DNA of 64,000 bases, from contig NC_089041.1 of the NCBI RefSeq assembly GCF_034140825.1, forward strand, positions 3,234,001 through 3,298,000, written 5' to 3'. The translations under genes and the position numbers were made by a program. Of the stretch, positions 9,462 to 20,805 are shown one piece after another. How positions within the stretch are numbered: the first letter of the stretch is position 1; every line of letters begins with the position of its first letter. The DNA comes from Oryza sativa Japonica Group (lineage: Eukaryota > Streptophyta > Magnoliopsida > Poales > Poaceae). The notes below the pieces were generated by a model. The model was not told the DNA's origin and did not search any database. It saw only the letters and a program-made list of their open reading frames with translations.

Positions 9462-11051
9462 TCAGAAACACATGCTTGGTGTTGGTGCAGCAACGCCACC
9501 AGAAGCCCGTCCAGCCATCTTCATCGCGAGCGGATCCCATGCCTTGCCCTCAGTGTCACTGCAATTGCCAGACTTGTTTGGATACATGTCAGCCACGGTG
9601 GTGGAATCGGCGTCGCCCTTTGCAGCCAATGCCTTCAGACGAATGCGCTCGGCCCTCGACCCGATTGTCTGGCCAATAATGGAGGCTGCTATGGTGAATG
9701 CCATGGCAGTCTTGGGCATGTTCACAGATTTCCTCAGCATTCCGATGAATGGAACAGCGGCATGGACAGCTGCAAACCACTGCGGGGAGAATTTCTTGGT
9801 GTGCTCACGCCACACCCCGAGAGGGATGTTTGCTGCCATTCCAAGCAACGCAATGGCTACCATCTTTGCAGGCAGGGGCTGGGGACGGAGAGACTTCACA
9901 AGTTCAGTCCGTGCAAGGGCTGCACGTATAGCGACCACAGCAGGCGGGCACTTCAGCTTCACACCTGCTGGTGGTTGTAAAGCCTTTGCAACAAGGGGCA
10001 GAATGCCACTCATTGCTCGGTAAGACCGGGCAAGTGGGCACTGCCCATTTTCCATCCATTCGTTGCTCATTGCCTCGTGCGATGATGAGTTACCTCCTTT
10101 CTGCTGAAAATGGTTCAAAACGTAACATGAGAAAACTGATCGGATTGATGAAAATCCTAGCTATGCAACTATGGCTGTCCGATCAAGAACATTAGCACTT
10201 GGATACATGAAAAGTAACATATAGCCAAACATCCAAGGAAATGCCAAAATGCCTACTTGTGAACCAAAGTCACAATCATTAACTTCAACTGAACAAATTC
10301 TGGATCAGTTCGTTATAACAAAATGGTAAAAAAGTTAGTAGGGAACATTCTTACTTTGAATAATAGACAAAATTAAGATAGATAATTGAGGCTTGCATTG
10401 TTATTAGGACTTGATTGCGAGAAACCAGATAGGATTTCACAAACATAGCCCCATAAGAAAAAAGAAACAAAATAAAAGGAAGGAATGAGGACAAACTTTC
10501 ATGGAATTCTGGTTCGGATTGCTGGGCTTCTTGTTTGACTGATTTAGATTGTTGGGCTTCTTGTTCTGCCTTTTCCCCTTGCCATTAAAGAAGTTAAAAC
10601 CAAATGGCCCAAATGCAGATAGACTTATTGTGGCAGCTCTAGCAGCCAATGGGTTAAACAGCAGAGCAGGTTCAGGATTGGCATCAATGCTCTCACTGTT
10701 GCTCTCATCAGGTAAATATGACTTTCCTGAAAGCGGAACTATTCCATCCCATCCATGGAAAAGTTTAAATGCTGAATCAAAGCCTGGTCCGTCCTCAAAA
10801 ATTGGACCATTTCCTCCTCGGGCCTGCACAATAGCACAGATTAAGGATCCAATGCACTTTTGATATTGATATTGTCATCACCAGAGGTCATGTAAAGAAG
10901 ATCTTACAGCTACTGGCAAAGCAGAAGAAAATGAATATGTTGTAGCTCCATTGATGTTTCTCAGGAATGGGCATCTCTCGACATTTGGATGACCAAAGAG
11001 GTTCTCTGATGATGCCGATTCATTAAGAAAGCTGCTGAAGAACATTTCCAT
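9462..11051 (-). CDS. Conserved plant protein of unknown function, 3 coding exons
   Basis: Coding exons on the minus strand are 11051-10908, 10823-10497 and 10103-9462, joined in phase 0 by GT-AG introns, giving 370 residues. The start ATG lies one base inside its exon. Residues 1-48 carry ENLFGHPNVERCPFLRNIN. A glycine-rich acidic part (GPIFEDGPGFD) is followed by LSAFGPFGFNFFNGKGK and a Lys/Asn/Pro-rich linker. The C-terminal half is alanine-rich with hydrophobic stretches (MVAIALLGMAANIPLGVW, TAMAFTIAASIIGQTIGS) suggesting membrane association. From memory similar proteins occur across land plants, but I know no function and propose none. The last intron has a tandem CAGCAG acceptor, so a one-residue length variant (369 or 370) is possible. 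A non-coding leader exon near 12.8 kb probably precedes it. Confidence 0.8.
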
Positions 11052-11725
11052 CCTGGAGAAACCATGCCAAATGAACATAAATCATATTATGGTAAATGTA
11101 GTTCAATAAAGCATAAATGAGGATTGTGAAAGCAACAGACTTGAGCATGAGGAAATAAATAATATCGTCATGATAATTGAACATACTCAGATCACCTTCG
11201 AACAAACAGCATGTATGCGCATGTGAGAGCAAAAGACAAGCCTAGTAAGTTCAAGCAATGCATTGAGACATAGAGGCCATTAATTTAGTTAGTTCTGTGA
11301 TTCTACAGTACCCTAAATGAATTACAAGGCCAATAGAGTATAGTACTTTCAGGAGTGTTTGCTTTACAAAGAGAGAAATATAACAGAACACACTTAGTGC
11401 CATGCCAGATCAATCATTTTTGTTCTACTCAAAACAGCACACATACCTTTTAACAAACTATATTTTCTAAAAGGGCAGAGAAACAGTGCATAACCATATT
11501 ATGCATCAGAAGGAATAAAACCTCTTACAAAGTCAAGCTATATAAGTACATCCTGGGAAAAAACGAGATGCTGCCATTGCAGCATTGCCCCTGCTAATAC
11601 ATGCATGACATTGTATATCTACGTTGGTGGCCAACGGCGCACCAAGCGACACCCAACTTCTTGTATGGTCAAGGCCGCCACTTGGTTGCAGAGCCAAGAA
11701 GACGGGTCTTAGAGAAATGGCTCAT

Positions 11726-11901
11726 TGAAGGTCAAGATTTTGCCATAAATGGCTGAAACATGATGTGCACTTTTAGGAACGATTTGTGCTAACTCAGAGT
11801 TGGTCGGGCTCAGTGAAGGTCAAGATGTTACCATAAAGGGCTGAAACATGATGTGCACTTTTAGGAATGATTTGTGCTAACTCAGGAGTTGGTCGCGCCG
11901 T
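11726..11901. repeat. Tandem duplication, two units of about 88 bp
   Basis: TGAAGGTCAAGAT begins at 11726 and again at 11814. The following words CTGAAACATGATGTGCACTT and GATTTGTGCTAACTCA repeat with few changes. It lies in the presumed 5' leader intron of the minus-strand gene. Confidence 0.8.
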
Positions 11902-12111
11902 ATATTCCTATTGTGGATAGATTCTGTTGTCTTGTGTGTTCTAGTAGCTGTTATTGGCCCATGGCATCATTGTAGTTACGAGTACTAGTTAGACAAGATT
12001 ACATGATAAGACATTGACCAAAGTCGTCTCGGTTATCTTTCACCTCACAGATTCCTCACGGACCTGACGACTTGGTTCATGAGGACTCATGGACCTCAAC
12101 AACTAGAAAGA

Positions 12112-12345
12112 ACTAGGATCAGTTTGCTCGCGCCAATACAGCAACCTTCGTTCAATCCCCACAAAGTGGGGCGGCATTCCATTTTCACCCAGGCCTTAAC
12201 GGCGCAACTAGAGCAAACGCACAACTACAAAGCACTAGGATTGGTTTGCAAGCGCCAATACAGCAATCATCTTTCATTCCCCACAAAGTGGGGCAGCATT
12301 CCATTTTCACAACTAGAGCAAACGCACAAAAACTAATTGAATGGG
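12112..12345. repeat. Tandem duplication, two units of about 122 bp
   Basis: ACTAGGAT(C/T)(A/G)GTTTGC begins at 12112 and again at 12234. Both units contain GCGCCAATACAGCAA, CCCCACAAAGTGGGGC and AACTAGAGCAAACGCACAA. It lies in the same presumed leader intron as the 88-bp repeat. The CCCCACAAAGTGGGG core is itself a small inverted repeat. Confidence 0.8.
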
Positions 12346-12781
12346 GCGTGTGCCATACAAATTTTGTCTGATGCACTTTTTGCACACCAGGCCACCACCC
12401 AATTCTGAAGAATTGGGTGGAGTAACTGGGAGGGGAAGCAGACCGAAACCAATGACTAACACACAAATTGGACACCAAGTCCAGTCGATTGTATCAGACA
12501 GAATTGGGGTCAATCCGTCTCGACGAGGAGGCTAAAGATCCCGTCCACAGCGATCACCGCCAGATCCACCTAAACCCACCACACCCACACCACACCACTC
12601 GCACCAAACCAAAAGTAGAGGAACCAAGAGCAAATTAAACCCCATGCCGCCGCGCGATCGAGCGGGGCGGGGTGGATGATCGATAGTGGAAGCTAACGAA
12701 ACCCTAAAAGCCTTAAGAGAGGCGGATTAATTCATTCAACGATGGGGGAGGAGATGGAAACGACGAAGAGAGAGAGCTCAC

Positions 12782-12900
12782 CTCGCCGATCTGCCGGACG
12801 GTCGGACGAACACGACGGGAGGGGGGGATCGTGTGGAGGGCACGCACAGGCACCGCGGATGCGGGAAGGGAGCGCAGCTACCACGCGACGCGACGCGACA
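12782..12900 (-). other. Presumed 5' leader exon of the unknown-function gene
   Basis: On the minus strand a strong donor site (GGCGAG/GTGAGC) ends this GC-rich block at 12782. The first coding exon of the gene at 9462-11051 begins with acceptor TTCTCCAG immediately before its ATG. A non-coding first exon spliced over about 1.7 kb explains both. The upstream limit is a guess. Confidence 0.5.
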
Positions 12901-12975
12901 CACCTCCCCCTACCCACCTACCGCGACGCGACGGGCGGCGCGGGCCGGATTTAGCGAGACAAATGCGATTGATCT

Positions 12976-13056
12976 ACCGCCGCCGCCGCCGCTGCCGCTG
13001 CCTCCGCCGAGGGATCCAGGGGACGCCGCCGCCGCCGCCGCCGCCGCCAGCGCTGA
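12976..13056. repeat. CCG/GCC triplet repeats in a GC-rich promoter-like block
   Basis: Two runs of CCG-type triplets (12976-13010 and 13025-13050) lie upstream of the presumed leader exon. This composition is common around rice transcription starts. Open frames across it encode only Ala/Pro/Arg runs and are not called as genes. Confidence 0.6.
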
Positions 13057-13223
13057 TGAGGTGGGAGGGGAGGAAGGGTGGGGATCGGATGGCTTCGTCT
13101 GGTCTCGCGCCGGCAACTCTTCTTCTTTTTTTTTTTCTTTTCTTTCTCGCCTTCCTCTCCGAGTTAATTTTTTTCCAAATATTTCCATTGACATGTAAAT
13201 AACGAGTGCTAACTAATGATGTA

Positions 13224-13373
13224 CTCCCTCCGTTTCACAATGTAAATCATTCTAGCATTTCTCACATTTATAGTAATGTTAATAAATCTAAACATATATA
13301 TTTATGTAAATTCATTAATAGCAATATGAATGTGGAAAATGTTAGAATGATTTACATTGTAAAATGGAGGAAG
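13224..13373. mobile_element. Stowaway-like MITE, 150 bp, near-palindromic
   Basis: Left end CTCCCTCCGTTTCACAATGT and right end ACATTGTAAAATGGAGGAAG, flanked by TA. It has the same length and arm sequences as the copy at 5735-5884 and can fold into a single long hairpin. Confidence 0.8.
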
Positions 13374-13457
13374 TAACAGACTTTGATCATAAGGCTAGCT
13401 CAGCCCCTGAAATTAGTCTCTGAGTGACCATGCCTAAGAATTCTTACCTCCGCTATA

Positions 13458-13674
13458 CTCGCTCAGTCCCTAAATACCTTTTTAAACATATTTGATCGTT
13501 TATTTTATTAAAAAAAATAAGTAATTATTAATTATTTTCTTATCATTTGATTCATGGTTAAATATACTACTAAAGTTAAAGTCTTTGAATAATATTCACA
13601 AAAGTTTTTAAATAAGACGAACGGTCAAACATATTAAAAAGCCAACGGCGTCAAATATTTAGAGATGGAGGGAG
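13458..13674. mobile_element. Stowaway-like MITE
   Basis: Left end CTCGCTCAGTCCCTAAATAC and right end AAATATTTAGAGATGGAGGGAG, with TA outside. Internal AATAAGACGAACGGTCAAAC links it to the copy at 55496-55728. Confidence 0.7.
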
Positions 13675-14698
13675 TATTTGCCATTCTATGTTGTTCTAGG
13701 TTGTTTAGTATAAATTAAAGTTTAAGTAGAGAGAATTATAGCACTTTAAAAATAGTACCTCTCATTAAATAATATTATATATGTTTTTTAATATATGAAG
13801 TCATTGACTTTTTAACAAATATTTAACTATTCATTTTATTTAAATTTTTTATATAAATATAAAAATTTTAAGTCACGCTTAAAAACATTTGACGATAAAT
13901 CAAATCACAATAAAATAAATAATAATTACATAAATCTTTTAAATAAAACAAATGGTAACTATAGCATAGAAAATCAGCAACGCCATATATTAAAAAACAA
14001 AATAAGAGTATATGATTGAAAGTAGGAGGGTGAATGAGAATAAAGTAGAAAAATATATTTAAATGAGAGGTCAATGATGGGACATATGGTACTGTATAGT
14101 GATGTGTATAGTGATGACTATTTTAAGATGAAATTTTAATTTGGGACGGAGGTATAGTAATTGGAATCTTGCTAAACATTGGCGTATATACCCCGCAACC
14201 AAGTTGGTACCAACTAAAAATGATGAATGTTAATCCGATGACTGTAGCTAATCACAAGGAACCACCTAGAAGACCTTATGGACTTCTACACATATGTTGT
14301 CGTCAGGGTTAGAGAAAAGACATGGAAAGAAACGAACAAAAACATGTCAAAACTTAATTAACCTGGCGTGTTAGCACACAACTAAGCAGAAATCTAGCCA
14401 CATCTAGAATTCAAGATCCTAGATATTAAGTACAGACAAACAATTGAATCCAACCCAAGCTAGCAAACAGTCGTAATTATTTATTTTTCTTGCACATTCG
14501 TAATTAATTAATTAATTAAGTAAGCAATTAATCCAACTCATTGACCTTGAGCTGCAACTAAACACGCCACGCTACCACCTGCGTCTCCGTTTCCTTCTCC
14601 TCCTCCATTGGAGACCATAGCTTGCTTCTTGCTGCCTCACCATGGTCGACCTCAGCTAGAGCTTGCTTGCTTGCTTGCTTGCTTGCGTTAGCTAGGCA
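13675..14698. other. AT-rich intergenic DNA and leader of the second RING gene
   Basis: No gene is visible between 13675 and about 14520. From about 14530 the sequence matches the region upstream of the first RING gene. A run of CTTG repeats (CTTGCTTGCTTGCTTGCTTG, about 14661-14685) lies just before the start codon, within the presumed 5' UTR. Confidence 0.5.
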
Positions 14699-15247
14699 AT
14701 GAGCGCGGGGAGCCCATCGCCGGGTGGCGGCGATGGCGGCGGCGGCGGCGGGAGTATATTTGGGTCGGGTGGCATCGGCGGGTTCGGCTACGGCGTCGGC
14801 GCCTCCGTCGGCGTGCTCCTCGTCGTCTCCACCGTCGCGCTCGCCATCTACTTCTGCAGCCGCACGTCCATGCCGGTGGCCGCCGCCGCCGCCGGCCGCC
14901 CGCCATCTCCGCCTCGACCACGCGACGACGGCGACGTCGAGACCGGCACCGGCATCGACGACGCGACGCTGGAGGCGTTCCCGGAGGTGGTCTACGGCGA
15001 GGCGAGGAAGGCTCGCGGCGGCGCGGCGGCGACGCAGACGTGCTGCCCCGTGTGCCTGGAGAACTACGGCGACGGCGACGTGCTCCGCGCGCTGCCGGAC
15101 TGCGGCCACCTGTTCCACCGCGAGTGCGTGGACCCGTGGCTCCGGCAGCGGCCGACGTGCCCCGTCTGCCGGACGTCGCCGCTGCCGAGCCCCATGCCGA
15201 CGCCGCTCGCCGAGGTGACGCCGCTGGCTCTCGTCAGGCCGTCGTGA
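14699..15247 (+). CDS. ATL-type RING-H2 E3 ubiquitin ligase, copy 2
   Basis: An intronless 182-residue paralogue of the gene at 6293. After a Gly-rich start, a membrane segment covers about residues 32-53 ([20 protein letters not shown]). A Pro/Arg-rich stretch and a GLD-like motif ([13 protein letters not shown], 83-95) follow. The RING-H2 domain runs from Cys116 to Cys157 with CPVC, CGHLFH, a Glu-Cys and CPVC. The role is expected to be membrane-anchored ubiquitin transfer; targets are unknown. The start is the first ATG after the CTTG-repeat leader. The tail after the RING ([20 protein letters not shown]) is absent from copy 1, which was shortened by a deletion. Leader and 3' flank similarity to copy 1 shows a segmental duplication rather than retroposition. 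Confidence 0.88.
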   Translation: MSAGSPSPGGGDGGGGGGSIFGSGGIGGFGYGVGASVGVLLVVSTVALAIYFCSRTSMPVAAAAAGRPPSPPRPRDDGDVETGTGIDDATLEAFPEVVYGEARKARGGAAATQTCCPVCLENYGDGDVLRALPDCGHLFHRECVDPWLRQRPTCPVCRTSPLPSPMPTPLAEVTPLALVRPS

Positions 15248-15415
15248 CGTGACGTCATCAGGTGAGCCGTGTGTTCTTGGTCTGATGCTCTCTGTTTATT
15301 TTTCTTTTCTTTTTTTCGTTTGTAATACATCAGAAAATATCACTAGAAGTAGACAAAAAATGAAGCAAATTTGTTTGTTTCCACGGATGTAAATTTGTTC
15401 ATTTGGGAATTTGAC

Positions 15416-15641
15416 GACTAGAGTTAGATAAAGATTAAGATTTTTATGGTACGCTTTTCAAACTGTTAAACGGTTCGTTTCGTGCGAAAATTTTCTATAT
15501 GAAAGTTGCTCTAAAATATCATATTAATCTATTTTCAAGTTTGTAATAATTAAAACTCAATCAATCATACGCTAATACCACCTCGTTTTGCGTTAAAAAC
15601 TTAATCTTAATCTTCATCTTCATCTTCAGGAGAAAATAACA
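15416..15641. mobile_element. MITE in the 3' flank of RING copy 2
   Basis: The left end carries AGATAAAGATTAAGATTTTT and the reversed right end AGATGAAGATTAAGATTAAG. The interior has the AAACGGTTCGTTTCGTGCGAAAA-type words common in a rice MITE family, of which another fragment lies at 21690-21872. The 3' flank of RING copy 1 lacks it. The ends are approximate and I could not define a target duplication. Confidence 0.5.
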
Positions 15642-16176
15642 CCACCTAATTCTATATTTTTGTACTACTTTGTACATATAAATGTTGGATGAGTTTCAAC
15701 AAAATTTCCTCAAAAGTTGACACAAATGGTCTGAACAGTAATAGAATAAAAAGGGATTAATTGAGGGTAAGAACATTCTTCGCATGCTGTACAGCTCAAA
15801 ATAAATTTTGAGTGTCTGTCCTTGGATGTGAATTGATTGAGAACAGGAACAGGAACCAGGAAGTCAATCAATATACTGGATGTACAAATCTCCCCTGTGA
15901 TACAGAATGCATTGAATTTGTCCTGAATCCCAGATTCACAAGCATTTTCACTAGATAAGTACCAGCATTTTTGAATGTATTGTCTATTGAGTTCACATCA
16001 GAAATTTCCATGCCATGTTCATATTCAACATACACAAATTTCATTTGCTGTAATTCCTCTATGGACATGAAAAATAATGCTAATGATACACAAGAAGAAA
16101 ATTCTCTCTACAAGTAAAGGAGACAGAGAAAGTAAGATTATTTCAGAGATCAAGATGGAGCAATTTTAACTGCTCC
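15642..16176. other. Gene-free stretch between RING copy 2 and the kinase-like gene
   Basis: 15650-15760 is duplicated flank shared with 7740-7850. The remainder probably includes the 3' UTR of the minus-strand kinase-like gene. A 66-codon minus-strand frame at 15868-16068 has no recognisable domain and is not called. Confidence 0.5.
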
Positions 16177-17934
16177 CTACACAGATAATTCACAAATGTT
16201 TTCACTTTCACACCCAAGATTTGCCACCTTCCCTTGCAAATACCGAAGAATGAGCGGAATCGAAACCATTGCATCATTTCCAGGCCTTGTGCACAACCTA
16301 GCAATGATCACAAGGTTCCGAAGCTCCTTGGAGTCATAGATATTGCCAAGATCTGCATCTACCATTTTGTACATTGTGCAGGCAAATCCAGGCTCCTGCA
16401 CCCACTGCACGAGCTCGCCTTCGCCGCCCGGCGATTGCCCGGTCACTAGCTCAAGGATCAGCACACCATACTGGAACACCAGGTCCCTTCTCCTCTGCTG
16501 AATTTCATCTGAAGATCACATATATGGAATGCTGTCAGTGTCAGTTCCTGCCAATGTTCCACACAAGGTGATATAGAAGAGACAAATCTGGAGTTGTTTC
16601 TGTTGTTTGGGTGGTAACTAGACCTTCAAAAGATGCAGCATTGGATTCCACCGTTCGTTTCGGGTCGTAACCGATGACACTGATATCTGATAACTGAAAA
16701 TGGTACAAGCTTCAGTTGGTCGATCGATGTGCTTCAGACATGTATGAACAATGGTTACTGTGAATCTTACCTTTGCGACAAAATTGGCATCCATCATCAC
16801 ATTGCTTGAGTTGACCGACACATGGAACACCGGAGGATCACAGAAGTAGTACAGGTATTCCTGCATCACCACACAACAAAGAACAATGTGATGTGATGTC
16901 ACTCACTATACAAGTTCAGAAACCAAATCTGGCATCAGATGACTTTAAATTGCATTTTCCTGCCAGTTTGTGTAACATGTTGAGAGCAATGTAGTATGGA
17001 GATTTATAGTACCAATGCTGCTGCAACATCTATGGCGACCTGCAACCTGGTCCTCCAGTTCAGAGGCGTCCTGAGAGGATCTGCCAAGAAATTAACCATC
17101 ATCACAAACTTGACTGACAAAACCACACAATTTCTGAAGAATTCTGCCACAAAATGCGCAAGCAAATTTACCATGGAGACATTCTTTCAGGCTCCTGTTC
17201 TCCATCTGGTCGAACACCAGAAACCTGAAACATCAAACAGAAAAAATTAACAAACACTGTAACCAACAATTCAACACCAAACAAACAAACGAAAAACAAA
17301 AAGATTCAGATGAATTCAGGACAGTGATGAACTGAACCTCACCTGGAGTGGCCGTCAGAGTAGCCATGGAGCCTGACGATGTGGCGGTGGTTGAGGCGGG
17401 CGAGCAGCTGCAGCTCGCGGTAGAAGGCCTCTCTGTCCTGGTCGCCGTCGCCGCCGGCTCGCCGCACCGTCGCGACGAGGCCGTCGGCGAACCGGGCCCT
17501 GTACGCCGCGCGGCCGCCGGGGCCGGCCTCCAGGATCGCGCTGAACCCGTTCGTCGCCGCCTCGATCTCCTTGTGCTTGAATTTCCTTAGGAATGGCAAC
17601 CCACCTGCCAAGAAAAATATGAGAAAATTCAGCGAAAATTCAGGCTGAAAATGTGGAAAATTCTTCTGCAGGGTGTGCGCAAAAGACTGAAGAAACCAAA
17701 TGATATCACCAAAATTCCCTTGCTTTAAACAACTGGTTCCAAAAGAACAAAAAAGAGAAAAATCTCAAGAAAACTAATGCATTACTGCAACAAAACCAAA
17801 GGCAAGAATGGCCACAAGGCATCAAATCAAGAACCAAATATTTCTTCAGAAAGCAGCTACAAAGAAGAGGAGAAGAAGAAGAGGGCCGTACGGTTGCCGC
17901 CGAGGCAGAGCTGATGCCGGCTCAGGCAGCCCAT
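16177..17934 (-). CDS. Receptor-like cytoplasmic pseudokinase, 7 exons
   Basis: Minus-strand exons 17934-17892, 17604-17343, 17224-17172, 17080-17013, 16860-16771, 16693-16624 and 16508-16177 join in frame through GT-AG introns to give 305 residues. It begins MGCLSR, a plausible N-myristoylation and palmitoylation signal, and has no ectodomain or membrane segment. The kinase-like part resembles the Arabidopsis At1g49730 type (FKHKEIEAATNGFS, ARLNHRHIVRLHGY, LVFDQMENRSLKECLH, VAIDVAAALEYLYYF, FQYGVLILELVTGQ). Key residues are altered. The VAVK lysine is replaced in VATVRR, the HRD aspartate is lost in FHVSVNSSN, and DFG is DIS. The activation segment with its GTxxY and APE motifs is almost gone. 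I infer a non-catalytic scaffold or decoy, or a decaying gene; the intact splicing and open frame over seven exons favour an expressed pseudokinase. Confidence 0.75.
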
Positions 17935-18325
17935 CCTCGTCGGCGCCGGCGCAAGAGCACACTCGTCACCTCCAATGGGGGATTGGATTGCAGCAGCCAG
18001 TGACTGACCAACCGACTGACTGACAGACAGACAGACTGACGAGTGGATGGAAGGATGAAATACTGTTTGGCAGTATGGTTGCCTGCAGCCTGCAGCTGCA
18101 GGATTGGCTTCTTCTTGCTGCTGCTGCTGCTGCTGCTACTTGCCTTGTTGATGGAGTCATGCAGGTACAGAAAACCTACGGACGATTGATGGCGTCGCCA
18201 AATGCCAAGATTACTGGTAATCGAGTATGCTACAGTACTGTGCTTGAGATTGTTGTTGTTTGTTGTTGCCTTTGTGTCGGTCCCCTTCCAGCCTAGCCTG
18301 CTTTTGGTTCCCCCAGCTTCGTCTA

Positions 18326-18533
18326 CTCCGTTCACAAATATAAGGGATTTATACACAGAGTTTAGAATATCTGATTATCGGTACGATGGTTATCGAAGAA
18401 GTACCAATTTTCCAGTTCATTTTATTTATTGCTGTAGTTGCACCGCTAGACGTAATATTTCTTAATCAGATAGTTTTAGCTCAATCTAGAACTCTGCTAA
18501 ACTGTCAGGGTTTTCTTATATTTGTGGACGGAG
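18326..18533. mobile_element. Stowaway-like MITE
   Basis: The left end CTCCGTTCACAAATATAAGG and the right end CTTATATTTGTGGACGGAG are inverted repeats; inner arms (AGAATATCTGATTATC against GATAGTTTTAGC) are weaker. The left flank is TA and the right flank is blurred. Confidence 0.6.
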
Positions 18534-20805
18534 ATTGATATTTTACATTGTGTTACAGTGTGAGTGATGATTCCGTGGCTTTTGGGAGGGTCCCTCTCTT
18601 CAAAGTTGTTACCCTCGCCGTTTCTCTAATTTAAAGTTGTCGTTTAAGTACGATTAGTTATATTATCACCTTTTATCAATCTATTAAAGATAAAATAATA
18701 ACTACACGTTAGTATTTCTCATTATAATGAAAAGAATTTGTGTTGGCCTCCTTACTTCCAGCATAAAGCCCTGAACTAGGGCCAGTGCTGTTCTTTTCTG
18801 AAAGATGGCCGATCAGAATTCTTGTTTAGTTGCATGGAAATACTTGTTAGATTAGTTATCTGTCAGGAAGGTATTAAACTGTTTGGGTTAATCTCTTTTT
18901 CCTTGCCCAACCTGAGGGAAAGCACTAACACTGTTGACATTTTTATCCAGCCATTGAGTAACCACATCCAAATGTGCCAGCTCTTGGATTTCTTTTTTTT
19001 TTCTTTTTTACCTTTTTTCACTTTTATGCTGCTGGGAATCTTTTCACATCATGGGAAGGGGATATTCCAACAATCTTGGACACAGGAAGAGAAAAAAAAG
19101 GGGGGGGGGGGGATGGAAAAAAAGAGAGAGAGAAACATTGGAGAAATTGCAGAAGTGTCATGCTTCCTTGCTTTCAGTTTCAGCCAGGATTTGCAGATGT
19201 GACATTGTTTTCAGAGCCTTTCATCTCAAGTGATCCTCCCAAAAGAAGAGAAGAGAAGAAAGGGAGATGCATGTACACTTGGCTGCTTGCAAAAAATGTT
19301 TGGTTTTCTTTTGTCAATTCAGTTGTTCGGTGCAAAATTACCCTGCCGTTTGATCCCTCATCTTTTTTTTTTAAAAAAAAAATAAATACTTAAAAGGTAT
19401 GCCATACTATTAATTAAAGTACCATATTGTATCCTAAACATTCCGTTTATTTAAAATTTCCTAATAATCAAAATCGTAGCAGAAATGATTAATGATGATA
19501 AGTAAATGAAAATAGAGGGGTAGGGAGATGGTTTAAAATGTTAATGGTAGTAGCTTTTTTTCGCGAACACGCAAAAGAGTTAACGCTAAAATATTAGAAG
19601 AAAGTAGAGTTTAAGTTACACAACAAAAAGGTTAAAAATAGCATTGCCGAAGGAAAAAGAAAAGGAAAAGACTGAAAAGATTGCTAAGATTAAACTACGA
19701 AAATAAAGTTGGTAGAGAGAGATCCGCCACCACTAGCCACCGCCTCCTAAACACTAACAGTCGGATCCACCGTCTCCTAGCCGTTTACCCCGCCACGAAC
19801 GTAGGCCCACCGCCCTCCTCTATCTCCGCGGCTTTGGTGCCACCGCCGACACCTCGCTGCCCGTCTGTGTCCACCGCCCACCGCCGAGCCGGCGCCTCTC
19901 ATGGACATCCCTCTAAACCCAGCGATTCCCCCCTCTTCCCCCTCCCCCACCCCCATCCTAGCCCAGGACCCTAAACCATTCTACTGTTTTCGTCGGGGTC
20001 GCTAGAGTTGGAGAAGGTGTTGCCGGAGCTGGAGGGGAAGAGCTAAGGTTACCGGAGCACAATCGTGAAGTAAATCTCAATGTCAGTAATCTGCATGATT
20101 TTAACATAAAAATCATTCGCTAGCCATTTAGCCATTTTGATCAAATATTCAGATTGATTGACGCATATATTCTCCGGACATTTTGATCGAGCAACAACAG
20201 ATCAATTAATTAATCACCTGCAAGTCAAACACAATTTTTTTTTATCTCTTGGTTAACGCAGAGATCTAGTCTAGTTGTAGTAGTGTGGCACTGTGGCGTC
20301 CTTGGCACGTGTGGTGGGCGCGCGTGGCGCACGTACGAACGTGTGCTGCGCGACACCCCACGTGCCGCACGATCCAACGCAATACGCAGGTGGCTACACT
20401 CCAAAAGAAAATGTACGTGTATATATACTCGATCTGTGCAAAAACCCTCACGTACGACTAATAAATACTGTACACGAGTACTCGGCAGCATGTGACAGTG
20501 CGTAGTACCAGTACATTGTGTGAAATTAATCCTGCACGCTTGGGTAGTTCATTACTTTGGTTTCTCAGTTGCCATCTTCTTCCTTTGTTTTTTTTTCATG
20601 CCCATAACTTTTGAAGACGTTTTACTATTCATTTTATTAAAAAAATATAATTATCGTTTACTTGGTTATGATTTGTTCTACTACACTTATATTTTTATAT
20701 ATTTGAAAAAAAATATTTTTACACTTATATTGCTAACTTTGTTGCTTATACTAGTATTATATAATCAATGAACTTTTCTCAACTCAATTATCTTATTTCC
20801 GTCAT
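18534..20805. other. Intergenic DNA, about 2.3 kb without a gene
   Basis: Several open frames exist but none shows a domain or convincing splice sites. 19090-19115 has an uninterrupted run of about 13 G. 19690-20060 is a CCG/CCACCG-rich patch whose frames encode only Pro/Ser/Ala-rich peptides. The rest is AT-rich with nothing I can name. Confidence 0.5.

Noticed and set aside
9454-10023. Plus-strand frame of 189 codons
   Set aside because: It is the antisense shadow of the last coding exon of the unknown-function gene, which has consistent splice sites on the minus strand.
12831-13202. GC-rich frames on both strands
   Set aside because: CCG triplet repeats give Pro/Arg/Ala runs; the block is better explained as promoter and leader DNA.
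19681-19974. Plus-strand 97-codon Pro/Ser-rich frame
   Set aside because: Low-complexity CCACCG DNA with no recognisable domain.
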